A stretch of 29,860 bases of DNA from RGIG8497 sp045593265. GTDB lineage: Bacteria; Bacillota; Clostridia; RGIG6154. The notes beneath the pieces were generated by a model. The model searched no databases and had not been told where the DNA came from. It saw only the letters and a program-made list of their open reading frames with translations. The stretch is taken from assembly GCA_045593265.1 (NCBI GenBank), contig JAZNWH010000087.1, positions 1 to 29,860 on the forward strand, given 5' to 3'. This document shows positions 13,358 to 22,719 of the stretch, in pieces (the first letter of the stretch is position 1; every line of letters starts with the position of its first letter). The position numbers and the translations under genes are program-made.

Positions 13358-15157
13358 TCATTCCTCTTTCGTTTCTTCGATGCAAATATCAATCGAAAGT
13401 TCTTTTAATTGCTTTGTGTCAACCTCTGACGGAGCATTAGTCATAAGTTCAGACGCATTCTGTACCTTTGGAAAAGCAATTACGTCTCTTATAGAATCTT
13501 TCTTACAAAGAAGCATTACGAGTCTGTCAAGACCATACGCCATACCACCGTGAGGAGGTGTACCATATTTAAATGCTTCAAGAAGGAAACCAAACTGATT
13601 CCATGCTCTTTCTTCAGTGAAGCCAAGTGCTTTAAACATTCTTGACTGTAAATCAGAATTATGAATTCTGATACTTCCTCCGCCAAGTTCATATCCGTTT
13701 AATACAATATCGTAAGCTTTTGCTCTCACTTTGCCAGGCTCTGTTTCAAGAAGATGTATATCTTCATCCATAGGTGAAGTAAATGGATGGTGAACAGCAA
13801 CATAGCGTTCTTCTTCCTCATCATATTCGAACAACGGGAACTCAGTTACCCAAAGGAAATTATATTCATTTTCATCTATTAAATCAAGTTTTTTGGCAAG
13901 ATGACAACGAAGAGCACCCAAAGAATCAAATACAACTTTATTCTTATCAGCAACAATCATAACAATGTCGCCCGGTTTTGCCTGAGTCTTTTCAAGAATC
14001 GCATCAATCTGTTCCTGAGTTAAGAATTTTGCAATTGAAGACTTAATTGCTCCATCTTCAACTGTAATCCACGCCATACCCTTAGCTTTATAGGTTTTAA
14101 CAAATTCAACAAGCTTATCAATTTCTTTTCTTGAAAGTTTACCAGCTCCGTCTTCAACATTAATGGCTCTTACAGAACCACCATTTTCAACAGCATCTGT
14201 GAACACTTTAAATTCGCAATCCTTAACGATATCAGAAAGGTCGCAAAGTTCCATTTTAAATCTTCTGTCAGGCTTGTCGCTTCCCCATCTTTCCATTGCT
14301 TCACAGTATGGAATTCTGTCAAATTTTTCAGGAACGTCATAGCCAAGAATTTCTTTAAAAGCCTTTCTTAAAAAACCTTCATTTATAGTCATAACATCGT
14401 CTTCCTGAACAAAAGACATTTCAAGGTCAATCTGTGTAAATTCGGGTTGTCTGTCCGCTCTCAGATCCTCATCACGGAAGCATCTTGCAATCTGAAAATA
14501 TTTATCCATTCCCGACACCATAAGAATCTGTTTGTAAAGCTGAGGGGATTGCGGAAGAGCATAAAACTTACCACCATGAACACGACTTGGTACAAGATAG
14601 TCTCTTGCCCCTTCTGGCGTACTTTTAGTAAGCATAGGTGTTTCTATTTCCAAAAATCCGTTATCACTAAAATAATTGCGAGCAATTTGAGCTGCCTTAT
14701 GACGAATAATGAAATTCTTCTGTACAGATGGCTTTCTTAAATCAAGATATCTGTATTTAAGTTTAATTGCGTCGCTTACCTCCTTATCATCTATAATTTC
14801 GAAAGGAGGTGTTTCTGATTTTGAAAGCACCTGAACATCATCTGCAACTATTTCAACTTTACCTGTTTTCATATCGGGGTTGAAATTACCTTCTGTTCTC
14901 ATGCGAAGAACACCTTTTACAGCAACAACATCCTCTGAACGAAAACTTTGAGCAATGTTAAAAAGCTCTTTATTAACAGTTTCATCAAATACTATCTGAA
15001 TAAAACCAGATCTGTCGCGAAGACGCACAAAGATAAGACCGCCTAAGTTTCTGCTGTCCTGAACCCAACCGTTTACTACAATAGCTGAGCCTGTTTGTGC
15101 TTCTGTTATTTCACCGCACATATCGGTTCTTTTTAAACGGAAAAGCTTTTCAGCCAT
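13358..15157 (-). CDS. aspS: Aspartyl-tRNA synthetase
   Basis: A bacterial-type class II synthetase, 599 residues, that charges tRNA-Asp. An N-terminal OB-fold anticodon-binding domain (GWVQDSRNLGGLIFVRLRDRSGFIQIVFD) precedes the catalytic core. The core shows motif 2 (FQIARCFRDEDLRADRQPEFTQIDLEMSF), a GAD insertion domain, and motif 3 (GGMAYGLDRLVMLLC). Whether it also charges tRNA-Asn cannot be judged here. AGGAGGAAATAAAA directly before the ATG sets the start. It has a good promoter of its own at 15209-15237 within the larger operon and is followed closely by tyrS. Confidence 0.97.
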   Translation of the reverse strand: MAEKLFRLKRTDMCGEITEAQTGSAIVVNGWVQDSRNLGGLIFVRLRDRSGFIQIVFDETVNKELFNIAQSFRSEDVVAVKGVLRMRTEGNFNPDMKTGKVEIVADDVQVLSKSETPPFEIIDDKEVSDAIKLKYRYLDLRKPSVQKNFIIRHKAAQIARNYFSDNGFLEIETPMLTKSTPEGARDYLVPSRVHGGKFYALPQSPQLYKQILMVSGMDKYFQIARCFRDEDLRADRQPEFTQIDLEMSFVQEDDVMTINEGFLRKAFKEILGYDVPEKFDRIPYCEAMERWGSDKPDRRFKMELCDLSDIVKDCEFKVFTDAVENGGSVRAINVEDGAGKLSRKEIDKLVEFVKTYKAKGMAWITVEDGAIKSSIAKFLTQEQIDAILEKTQAKPGDIVMIVADKNKVVFDSLGALRCHLAKKLDLIDENEYNFLWVTEFPLFEYDEEEERYVAVHHPFTSPMDEDIHLLETEPGKVRAKAYDIVLNGYELGGGSIRIHNSDLQSRMFKALGFTEERAWNQFGFLLEAFKYGTPPHGGMAYGLDRLVMLLCKKDSIRDVIAFPKVQNASELMTNAPSEVDTKQLKELSIDICIEETKEE

Positions 15158-15208
15158 TTTTATTTCCTCCTAAACTTCTGTTACTTTATAATTTAAATAT
15201 ACATATAG

Positions 15209-15237
15209 ATTATACCACTATTAAAGAAATTTAACAA
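15209..15237 (-). promoter_or_regulatory. Internal sigma-A promoter before aspS
   Basis: On the minus strand TTGTTA (15232-15237), 17 bases, then TATAAT (15209-15214) with an extended -10 TGG. The -35 overlaps the ysxC stop. It allows aspS-tyrS to be made independently of the upstream genes. Confidence 0.7.
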
Positions 15238-15821
15238 TAGTTCTCGGCTAAATCTTCCATAATTTTTATAACATCTTCTTTGCCTGTTCCTTTTTCCGAG
15301 GAAAACTCAATAAATTGTTCTTTATCAATACCCAAAGGCAAAAAACATTGTTTTATAGTTTCTTCTTTAACGGATGGTTTAATTTTATCAACCTTTGTAG
15401 CTACAACATAAAATGGTCTGTTTGAATATCTTATCCACTCAAGCATCATCATATCATCCTCAGAGGGTGCGTGTCTTGAATCTACAAGAAGAAATATTAC
15501 CGAAGCATGGTTTTCATTTTCAAGATATTCATTTATCATATTTCCCCATTTTTCTTTTTCCTGCTTAGATACTTTAGCATATCCGTAACCTGGAAGGTCT
15601 GCTATATTCAATTTGTTATCTATGTTATAGAAATTTATAGTTACCGTTTTCCCTGGTTTTGAACTTACCCTTGCAAAATTCTTTCTGTTCAGAATGCAAT
15701 TAATCATCGAAGATTTACCTACATTTGAACGACCTACCATTGCAATTTCTGGAAGCTTGTTTTTAGGATACTGCTTTCTTTCAACTGCCGAAACTATAAA
15801 TTCAACATTGTGCAGATTCAT
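15231..15821 (-). CDS. ysxC: Ribosome biogenesis GTP-binding protein YsxC/EngB
   Basis: A small essential GTPase (196 residues) needed for large ribosomal subunit assembly. The G motifs are clear: G1 GRSNVGKSS, G3 DLPGYGYAK, G4 ATKVDK and G5 FSSEKGTGK. The chosen ATG at 15821 is preceded by GGAGGT at good spacing and gives the usual MNLHNVEF-type start; the longer frame from 15860 has no ribosome-binding site. The start lies inside the end of lon, with a 20-base overlap, so translation is probably coupled. The lon-ysxC pair is conserved in Firmicutes. Confidence 0.95.
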   Translation of the reverse strand: MNLHNVEFIVSAVERKQYPKNKLPEIAMVGRSNVGKSSMINCILNRKNFARVSSKPGKTVTINFYNIDNKLNIADLPGYGYAKVSKQEKEKWGNMINEYLENENHASVIFLLVDSRHAPSEDDMMMLEWIRYSNRPFYVVATKVDKIKPSVKEETIKQCFLPLGIDKEQFIEFSSEKGTGKEDVIKIMEDLAENYC

Positions 15822-18168
15822 TTTTAACCTCCATAGAAACATATCTGTTAATTTTGCCATTGCTGTTTAACGCTGTTTTTAACACATCATCAATTTTTTT
15901 TGCGTAGACAAAATTAATATTTTCTTTAACGCAATCGGCAAGCTCATCAAAATCAGGTTTGTTTTCATAAGGAATGACTATAGTCTTTATTCCCTGTTTA
16001 TATGCGGCTAAAGTTTTTTCTTTAAGTCCACCTATCTGCATAACTCTGCCTGAAAGTGAAATTTCGCCTGTCATTGCAACATCTGCTCTGACAGTTCTGC
16101 CTGTGAGAACAGAAACAAGTGCTGTTGAAATAGTAACACCTGCTGATGGCCCATCCTTTGGAACAGCGCCTTCAGGAGCATGTATATGGACATCTACTTT
16201 CTTATAAAAATCGCAAGGCAAATTAAATTTATCGCAATTTGAACGAACATACGAATATGCAGCCTTTGCAGATTCCTGCATTACCTCACCAAGATTTCCT
16301 GTAATTTCAAGTCTGCCACTACCAGGCATAACAACTGCTTCTACATACAAAACTTCTCCGCCTGCCTGTGTCCATGCAAGACCTGTTACAACACCTAATT
16401 TATCTTTCTTTGCGTCTGAATTATTTCTATATTTTGGCTTTCCAAGAAAATCTTCCAGATTTTTGGTGTTCACTGATATTTTCTGTATATTCTCGCTAAC
16501 TATTTTCTTTGCAGAAACACGGCAGATTTTCGATATCACTCTTTCAAGTTCTCTTACCCCTGCCTCACGGGTATAATCATCTATCAATCTGTTAATTACA
16601 GTATCATTTACTGTAACGGAAGTTAAGTTATGCTTTTCCATTTGTTTAGGTAACAAATGTTTTTTAGCTATATTAAACTTTTCTTCCGATGTATAGCTTG
16701 GAAGGTCGATTATTTCCATTCTGTCCCTAAGAGGCGACGGAATAGAAGATACATCATTTGCTGTAGTTATAAATAGTACATCTGATAAATCAAAGGGAAT
16801 ACCTATATAGTTATCCTTAAATTCAAAATTCTGTTCACCATCAAGAACTTCAAGCATTGCCGACGATGGATCACCTTTATAATCACTTCCGAGTTTATCT
16901 ATCTCATCAAACAGAATTACCGGATTTCTTGATTTAGCCTGATTTAATGCAGTAATTATTTTTCCCGGCATTGCACCGATATATGTTCTTCTGTGTCCTC
17001 TTATTTCGCTTTCATCCTTAACACCACCAAGAGACACTCTTACGAAATTTCTGTTTAAGGATTCAGCTATAGATTTTGCTACAGATGTTTTTCCTATTCC
17101 GGGAGGACCTGCGAGACAAAGTATGGTTTTATCGTTTTTACCACACAATTTTCTCACTGCAAACATTTCAAGAATTCGCTCTTTTACCTTTTTCAAACCA
17201 TAATGGTCCCTGTCAAGAATTCTTTCGGCATTTTTTATATCTATTTCTTCCTCAGTTGTTTCGTTCCATGGTAATTCCAAAACTATATCAAGATAGTTTC
17301 TAAGTACCGAATATTCAGCAGACTGAGGACTATGATATGAAAGGCGTGAAACTTCCTTTAACAGCTTTTCTTCATATTCAGGTAAAAGTCCAAGAGCAAG
17401 TATATCCTGCTTGTACTGTTCAATCTCATCATCTTCGTCCTCTGCATAACCGAGTTCGTCCCGTATAGCACGATATTTTTCACGAAGATAATATTCTTTT
17501 TGCTGTTCGTCAATACTCTGACGTGCTTTATCATTTATGTCCTGCTCAAGCTCTAATATTTCAAGCTCATTTTCCAAGATATTAACGAGATTCTTCAGCA
17601 ATCCCGCAATATCAGTCTGTTCGAGTAAATTCTGAAGCTTAGTTACTCCGATATTCAATTCCGAACAAACAAGATTTGCAAGTGTTGACGGATTTTCAAC
17701 ACTTATTATATTTCCCGTAACATCAGGTTTATTATTTTTAGTCATATCAAGATACTGAAGACACATTTCCTTTACAGTTCTTGAATATGCTTCAATTTCG
17801 TTAGCATCAAAAATTTCACTCGTTCCTTCTAAAGGAAGAATTGAGCACTCAAACCATGGTTCTGTAAACAAATAATCAAGAATTTGCGCTTTTTCAATTC
17901 CTTTAGCTACAATTCTGTATGTCTTATTTGGTAATTTGAGAACCTGATTTATTTTAATTACTGTTCCGATGCTGTAAATATCGCCTTTTTCAGGATCTTC
18001 AATCATTGAATCCTTCTGAGCAGCGAGAAACAGACATTGATCCTGTTCCATTGCTGCATCAACAGCTTTTATAGATTTTGTCCTGGCTACATCAAAATGG
18101 ATTTGCATTCCTGGAAATACAACTAATCCTCTTAATGCCAGAAGCGGTATTTTTTCATAGTTTGCCAT
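15802..18168 (-). CDS. lon: ATP-dependent Lon protease
   Basis: A cytosolic AAA+ serine protease that degrades misfolded and regulatory proteins; 788 residues, normal for LonA. Order: an N-terminal substrate-binding domain (IPLLALRGLVVFPGMQIHFDV), a helical linker, an AAA+ module with Walker A GPPGIGKTSVAK (about residues 354-365) and Walker B VILFDEIDKLG, and a C-terminal protease domain. The catalytic Ser is in DGPSAG (about S675) and the Lys in GGLKEK (about K718). The frame extends further upstream, but ATG 18168 has TTGGAG at good spacing and gives the standard start. It sits 50 bases behind ispH-S1 and overlaps ysxC. I see no CIRCE or other heat-shock operator in the short upstream gap. 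Confidence 0.97.
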   Translation of the reverse strand: MANYEKIPLLALRGLVVFPGMQIHFDVARTKSIKAVDAAMEQDQCLFLAAQKDSMIEDPEKGDIYSIGTVIKINQVLKLPNKTYRIVAKGIEKAQILDYLFTEPWFECSILPLEGTSEIFDANEIEAYSRTVKEMCLQYLDMTKNNKPDVTGNIISVENPSTLANLVCSELNIGVTKLQNLLEQTDIAGLLKNLVNILENELEILELEQDINDKARQSIDEQQKEYYLREKYRAIRDELGYAEDEDDEIEQYKQDILALGLLPEYEEKLLKEVSRLSYHSPQSAEYSVLRNYLDIVLELPWNETTEEEIDIKNAERILDRDHYGLKKVKERILEMFAVRKLCGKNDKTILCLAGPPGIGKTSVAKSIAESLNRNFVRVSLGGVKDESEIRGHRRTYIGAMPGKIITALNQAKSRNPVILFDEIDKLGSDYKGDPSSAMLEVLDGEQNFEFKDNYIGIPFDLSDVLFITTANDVSSIPSPLRDRMEIIDLPSYTSEEKFNIAKKHLLPKQMEKHNLTSVTVNDTVINRLIDDYTREAGVRELERVISKICRVSAKKIVSENIQKISVNTKNLEDFLGKPKYRNNSDAKKDKLGVVTGLAWTQAGGEVLYVEAVVMPGSGRLEITGNLGEVMQESAKAAYSYVRSNCDKFNLPCDFYKKVDVHIHAPEGAVPKDGPSAGVTISTALVSVLTGRTVRADVAMTGEISLSGRVMQIGGLKEKTLAAYKQGIKTIVIPYENKPDFDELADCVKENINFVYAKKIDDVLKTALNSNGKINRYVSMEVKNESAQC

Positions 18169-18189
18169 AATAACTCCAATTGATAAACA

Positions 18190-18208
18190 GGGTGGAGCAA
18201 GCCCCACC
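18190..18208 (-). terminator. GC-rich hairpin between ispH-S1 and lon, possible attenuator
   Basis: GGGTGGAGC pairs with GCCCCACCC-type sequence (18190-18208, loop AA, one G-U pair in RNA). On the minus strand it is followed only by CTGTTTAT, so it would be a weak terminator there. On the plus strand it is followed by seven T, but no plus-strand gene precedes it. Partial attenuation or message-end protection between the two genes is plausible. Confidence 0.4.
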
Positions 18209-18218
18209 CCGTATTTTT

Positions 18219-20231
18219 TTATTCTTCTGTTGTTTCTTCAACTGCTGCTTCTGCAACTGTTTCTTCAACAACAACTTCTTCAGCAACTGTTTCTTCAACA
18301 ACTGCTTCAGTGGTTTCTTCTGCAACTTCCTCAACAGCTTCTTCTGCTGTTTCTTCAGCTAAAGCTCTGATTGAAAGCCCTACTCTCTGATTTTCATCAG
18401 AAATTTCAACAACCTTAGCCTGTACAACATCACCAACTGTAAGTACATCTGCAGGTGTTGCAATTCTCTTCTTGCAAATCTGTGAGATATGGATAAGACC
18501 ATCAACACCCGGGATAATTTCAGCAAACGCACCGAATGGGAAAAGACGAACAACTTTACATTCAACTACATCATCAACATTTACTGTTTCCTTAAGCTTC
18601 TTCCATGGGTCATCTTCTGCTTTCTTATGTCCAAGTGAAATTTTTCTTGTTTCTTTATCAAAGCTTAATACCTTAACATCAAGGAAATCACCAGGTTTAA
18701 CAATTTCAGAAGGATGCTTGAAACGATCCCATGTAAGTTCTGAAACATGTACAAGACCGTCAACACCACCAATATCAACAAATGCACCAAAGTCTGTTAC
18801 AGACTTAACTACACCTTTAATTTCCTGTCCTACTTCAATTGATGCCCAAAATGCTTCTGCTTTCTGTCTCTTTTCTTCTGAAAGAAGAACTCTTATTGAA
18901 CCAACAATTTTATTTCTTCTCTTATCGAGATCAATAATTCTTAATGTAACTGTCTTTTTAAGTAATGTTTCAAGTTCAACATTTCTCTTATCTGATGCCT
19001 GTGATGCAGGAACGAAAATTCTTGCTCCGAGAGCCTGTACAATAATACCGCCTCTTACTACATCAGTTACTACGCCTTCTATTGAAGCCTTTGATTCATA
19101 AGCCTCATCAATCTGCTTTCTTGCTTCCATAGCTTCGAGTTTGCTCATTGAAAGTGTTACATAACCGTCAACATCGTTTACTCTTACTACGAATGCTTCG
19201 ATTTCCTGACCAACGCTTAAAACATCTTCAGCGCTTACATTTGGCTTAATGGTAACCTGGTCAACAGGTATAATACCGTCAGCCTTAGCGTCAAGGTTAA
19301 CATACACTTCGGTAGGTGTTATTTTAATAACAGTACCTTTGACTACATCCCCATTATTTAAAGGTTTTAAGGTGTTTTCAAGAGCCTCCTCAAAATTCAT
19401 TTCATTTTTTTCTAACATGTCTACGACCTCCTTTATTATGTTCGCCGGAGTTGAAGCACCGGCGGAAACACCAACACAAGAAAAATGTTTGTCTTTAATA
19501 TCAAGCTCGTCCTTTGATTCAATAAGAAAAACATTTTTACAATTTTCTGCAGCAACTTCAGCAAGCTTTTTTGTATTTGAACTTGCTTTGCCACCTACAA
19601 CCACAATAGCATCACAGATTTTTGACATCAGTGCCACTTCTTCCTGACGATTTGAGGTTGCATCACAAATAGTATCTATAACTTCGCAATTAACTGTATT
19701 TTCCCTTATAAGTTCCACAAGCCTTTTATACTTGCTTTTGTTAAAGGTTGTCTGGCTTACTACACATACATTTTCCAACCCTTTAATACTTTCCAGATCG
19801 CTTTCTTCAGATACAACTGTTGCCAGATTATTGCACCAACCAAGTATTCCTGTAACTTCAGGATGGCATTTATTACCGACAACTATTATATTATAACTCT
19901 TTTTTTGATATTTTTCAACTACATTATGAATTTTTTTTACAAAAGGACAAGTTGCATCAACTATTTTGCAGTTTTTTTCTGTTAAAGCATCAAATATTTC
20001 TTTTCCTACACCATGAGAACGGATAACCACAACACTACCATTCTCAATGTTTTCAAGATTTTCTTCTACAGTTGCACCTTTTTTTGTATATTTATCAACC
20101 ACATAGGAATTATGGATAATTTCCCCTAAAGTATATACATTTTTGTTTTCGTTTACAGTTTTATCGAGAATTTCAACAGCCCTGTTCACACCAAAACAAA
20201 AGCCTGCTGTTTTTGCAAGTATTACTTTCAT
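18219..20231 (-). CDS. ispH: IspH (HMBPP reductase) fused to ribosomal protein S1-like domains
   Basis: A 670-residue fusion. Residues 1 to about 280 are 4-hydroxy-3-methylbut-2-enyl diphosphate reductase, the last step of the MEP isoprenoid route. It has GFCFGVNRAV and the three cluster cysteines C12, C95 (DATCPF) and C189 (DTICDAT). Four S1 RNA-binding domains follow at about residues 295-365, 380-450, 465-535 and 553-622; the third, with DFGAFVDIGGVDGLVHVSEL, is the most canonical. The last 46 residues are an acidic Glu/Val/Ala/Thr tail without basic residues. IspH-S1 fusions are known in Clostridia and may substitute for a separate S1 protein. The ATG overlaps the plsC stop (ATGA). The cmk-plsC-ispH order is also typical. 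Confident. Confidence 0.96.
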   Translation of the reverse strand: MKVILAKTAGFCFGVNRAVEILDKTVNENKNVYTLGEIIHNSYVVDKYTKKGATVEENLENIENGSVVVIRSHGVGKEIFDALTEKNCKIVDATCPFVKKIHNVVEKYQKKSYNIIVVGNKCHPEVTGILGWCNNLATVVSEESDLESIKGLENVCVVSQTTFNKSKYKRLVELIRENTVNCEVIDTICDATSNRQEEVALMSKICDAIVVVGGKASSNTKKLAEVAAENCKNVFLIESKDELDIKDKHFSCVGVSAGASTPANIIKEVVDMLEKNEMNFEEALENTLKPLNNGDVVKGTVIKITPTEVYVNLDAKADGIIPVDQVTIKPNVSAEDVLSVGQEIEAFVVRVNDVDGYVTLSMSKLEAMEARKQIDEAYESKASIEGVVTDVVRGGIIVQALGARIFVPASQASDKRNVELETLLKKTVTLRIIDLDKRRNKIVGSIRVLLSEEKRQKAEAFWASIEVGQEIKGVVKSVTDFGAFVDIGGVDGLVHVSELTWDRFKHPSEIVKPGDFLDVKVLSFDKETRKISLGHKKAEDDPWKKLKETVNVDDVVECKVVRLFPFGAFAEIIPGVDGLIHISQICKKRIATPADVLTVGDVVQAKVVEISDENQRVGLSIRALAEETAEEAVEEVAEETTEAVVEETVAEEVVVEETVAEAAVEETTEE

Positions 20232-20806
20232 AAAACGTCCGCCGTTTTCTTAATATTTGTCATAATGGAAACAGAAAGCTTTTCCATTTCTTCCAACGTA
20301 AGGGATTTTGCTTCTTTTTCTATAAATACAGGTTTATCAATTACATATGTAAAGTGCCATCTGATTTTCTTAGTCTTCTTAATAGCCACAGGCACAACAG
20401 GAACATTACAACGGTCTGCAAAAAGAATATATCCTGGTTTTACTTCCTTAGGAACAATTTCATCGCAACGGGTTCCCTGAGGAAAAATCCCAAGAACTTT
20501 TCCGTTTTTTAAAACAGAAAGCCCGGTTTTTACTGCCTTTATGTCATTTCCATCCCTGTCAACAGGAAAAGCTCCAAACTTTTCTAAAATTGCAGCAAGA
20601 AGTCTGTTTTTAAACAATTCCTTTTTCGCCATAAAACAAATATCAGTATCTTTAAGCTTCTTGTATAAGAACACAGGATCCCAATTACTGATATGGTTAG
20701 CAGCAAGAACATATGGTCCCTGTGGGAGATTTTCAATGCCTGAAACGTCAACCTTATAAAACATATAAAGTATATCTGTTACAAACAGCACAAGTTTTTT
20801 AAACAT
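20228..20806 (-). CDS. plsC: 1-acyl-sn-glycerol-3-phosphate acyltransferase
   Basis: Adds the second acyl chain in phosphatidic acid synthesis. This 192-residue protein has an N-terminal hydrophobic segment (LVLFVTDILYMFYKV), the catalytic NHISNWDP (H-x4-D) and FPQGTR, the glycerol-phosphate-binding motif, plus later GYILFADRCNVPVVPVAI. I prefer ATG 20806, which overlaps the end of cmk by 8 bases and has GGCGGTGA upstream. An ATG at 20821 would add five residues but has a poorer ribosome-binding site. Its end overlaps ispH by 3 bases. The lysophosphatidate specificity is inferred from family and context. Confidence 0.93.
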   Translation of the reverse strand: MFKKLVLFVTDILYMFYKVDVSGIENLPQGPYVLAANHISNWDPVFLYKKLKDTDICFMAKKELFKNRLLAAILEKFGAFPVDRDGNDIKAVKTGLSVLKNGKVLGIFPQGTRCDEIVPKEVKPGYILFADRCNVPVVPVAIKKTKKIRWHFTYVIDKPVFIEKEAKSLTLEEMEKLSVSIMTNIKKTADVL

Positions 20807-21473
20807 TAATTTCACCGCCATTTTCTTTTATAGTCTTTAACAAAACTTCAAATGACTCTTCTAGATTATATTCTGTTGTATCCACAACGATAGCATCTTC
20901 AGCAGCCCTGAGTGGTGCATATTCCCTTTCGCTGTCATTTTTATCTCTTTTAATCATATCATCAAGGATTGTATCAAAATCTGTTTTTATACCTTTTTCT
21001 ACAAGTTCTTTATAACGACGCATTGCTCTGCTTTTCGCAGAGGCGGTCAAAAAGATTTTAATTTCAGCATCAGGAAGTACATTTGTACCAATATCCCTGC
21101 CATCCATTATGACATCAGTCTTTTTTGCCATATTTCTTTGAATTTCAACAAGAAAAGAACGAACTTCTTTAATAACAGCAACTGCAGAAGCACCTTTGGA
21201 AATTTCAGGAGTACGAATTTCTCCTGTAACATTAACTCCATTTAAAAGCATATTCTGTCCGTCTTTTGTATACTTAATATCAATATCAATTTTTTCAAGG
21301 GCATTTACAACAGCCTCAAAATTTGATGTATCAATACTATTCTTAACACAGTACAATGCTACAGTTCTGTACATAGCACCGGTATCAATATAAACAAAGC
21401 CAAGCTTTTCCGCAAGCATTTTTGCCAATGTACTTTTACCGGCACCGGAAGGTCCGTCTATTGCTATTTGCAT
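20799..21473 (-). CDS. cmk: Cytidylate kinase
   Basis: Phosphorylates CMP and dCMP to the diphosphates. The 224-residue protein starts MQIAIDGPSGAGKSTLAKMLAE, a P-loop at the N-terminus, followed by FVYIDTGAMYRTVAL and the DGRDIGTNVLPDAEIKIFLTAS stretch typical of bacterial CMP kinase. ATG 21473 has AAGGTGG upstream; the longer frame into the neighbouring gene is not needed. It starts 13 bases after the flavoprotein stop and overlaps plsC. The cmk-plsC-ispH/S1 order supports the call. Confidence 0.96.
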   Translation of the reverse strand: MQIAIDGPSGAGKSTLAKMLAEKLGFVYIDTGAMYRTVALYCVKNSIDTSNFEAVVNALEKIDIDIKYTKDGQNMLLNGVNVTGEIRTPEISKGASAVAVIKEVRSFLVEIQRNMAKKTDVIMDGRDIGTNVLPDAEIKIFLTASAKSRAMRRYKELVEKGIKTDFDTILDDMIKRDKNDSEREYAPLRAAEDAIVVDTTEYNLEESFEVLLKTIKENGGEINV

Positions 21474-21486
21474 ATTATTTCCACCT

Positions 21487-22719
21487 TTATAAATTTTCTG
21501 CTGCAGATATTCCTGCCAGATATCCCGTTGAAAAAGCAATCTGAAGATTGAAGCCACCTGTATAAGCATCTACATCAATAACTTCACCGCAAAAATATAA
21601 ATTTTTAACCTTTTTTGATTGCATATCAGAGGGATTTATATCCTTTACACATATTCCGCCTGCAGTAACAACTGCTTCATCCACAGGTCTTGTTCCTTTT
21701 ACATCAAGAGTAAGATTTTTTATAGCATTTACTAAGTTTAATCTCTCCTCTTTGGTTATCGAATTAACCTTTTTTCTCGGATCAATCCCCGAAAGCTCTA
21801 CAATCGGATTTATCAGCTTTACAGGAAGAAGTTCTGAAAGAGAGTTAATAAAATCTTTATTTATATTTTTATCAAAATCTTTCAATATTCTTCTGTCAAG
21901 CTCATCCACAGTTAATGCCGGTTTAAGATCAATTGATACTGTATATTTTTCTCCATCCTTAATATGAGCACTGGCACTTAAAACAACAGGACCGGTTATT
22001 CCGAAATGAGAAAAAAGCATTTCGCCAAAATCATTGTAAATTTCTTTCGAATTTTTTCTTAAGGATAAAGAAATATTTTTAAGAGACAGTCCTTGCAATT
22101 CTTTACAAAGTTTTCCCTCGCATTCCAATGGCACAAGAGATGCTTTAGGCTCAATAATTTTATGTCCTGTGCTCTCGGCAAATCTGTACCCATCCCCTGT
22201 TGAACCTGTAACAGGGTAAGAAATACCACCGGTGGCAACAATTACCTTGGAAGCATATACATTTCTCTGTGTAAGTTTAACACCAAGAACGGTTTCATTT
22301 TCAACGATTAAATCCTTTGCAGTGTCTCTTACAATTTCCACACCAAGTTTTTTCATACGTTTGTTTAATCCGTCAACAATATCTCCTGCTTTATCAGAAA
22401 CAGGAAAGACTCTGTTTCCACGTTCTGTCTTGAGTGGGACACCTGCATTTTCAAAAAATGACATTACCTGAAAATTATCAAATGTATAAAATGCACTGTA
22501 CATAAACTTCGGATTTCTTACTACATTTTTAAAAAAATCTTCTGCATCACAGGCATTAGTAACATTACATCTGCCTTTCCCTGTTATCCTTAGCTTCCTA
22601 CCCATAAATTTATTTTTTTCTATAAGCAGAACTTTTTTATTTTGCTCTCCGGCAGCACAGGCAGCCATCATACCTGCCGCTCCGCCGCCAATTACTATAA
22701 TATCTGCATCATTCATCAT
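21487..22719 (-). CDS. FAD-dependent oxidoreductase, BaiN/HI0933-like family
   Basis: A 410-residue flavoprotein with an N-terminal dinucleotide-binding motif, ADIIVIGGGAAGMMAACAAG, then the family signature KFMGRKLRITGKGRCNVTNAC. A central KVIVATGGISYPVTGSTGDGYRFAE follows. The C-terminal FAD motif is NLYFCGEVIDVDAYTGGFNLQIAFSTGYLAG. Members are widespread in Clostridia beside cmk and are usually annotated NAD(P)/FAD-dependent oxidoreductase. BaiN was described from bile-acid work, but the physiological substrate of most members is unknown. The start ATG 22719 overlaps the MurR/RpiR-type gene by 11 bases, and AAGGT precedes it. No substrate can be inferred from the neighbours. Confidence 0.9.
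   Translation of the reverse strand: MMNDADIIVIGGGAAGMMAACAAGEQNKKVLLIEKNKFMGRKLRITGKGRCNVTNACDAEDFFKNVVRNPKFMYSAFYTFDNFQVMSFFENAGVPLKTERGNRVFPVSDKAGDIVDGLNKRMKKLGVEIVRDTAKDLIVENETVLGVKLTQRNVYASKVIVATGGISYPVTGSTGDGYRFAESTGHKIIEPKASLVPLECEGKLCKELQGLSLKNISLSLRKNSKEIYNDFGEMLFSHFGITGPVVLSASAHIKDGEKYTVSIDLKPALTVDELDRRILKDFDKNINKDFINSLSELLPVKLINPIVELSGIDPRKKVNSITKEERLNLVNAIKNLTLDVKGTRPVDEAVVTAGGICVKDINPSDMQSKKVKNLYFCGEVIDVDAYTGGFNLQIAFSTGYLAGISAAENL

Noticed and set aside
18472..19101. Long plus-strand open frame of 209 codons opposite ispH-S1
   Set aside because: It is antisense to well-recognised S1 domains, is very rich in Ser and Thr as expected of a shadow frame, and has no ribosome-binding site or family resemblance.
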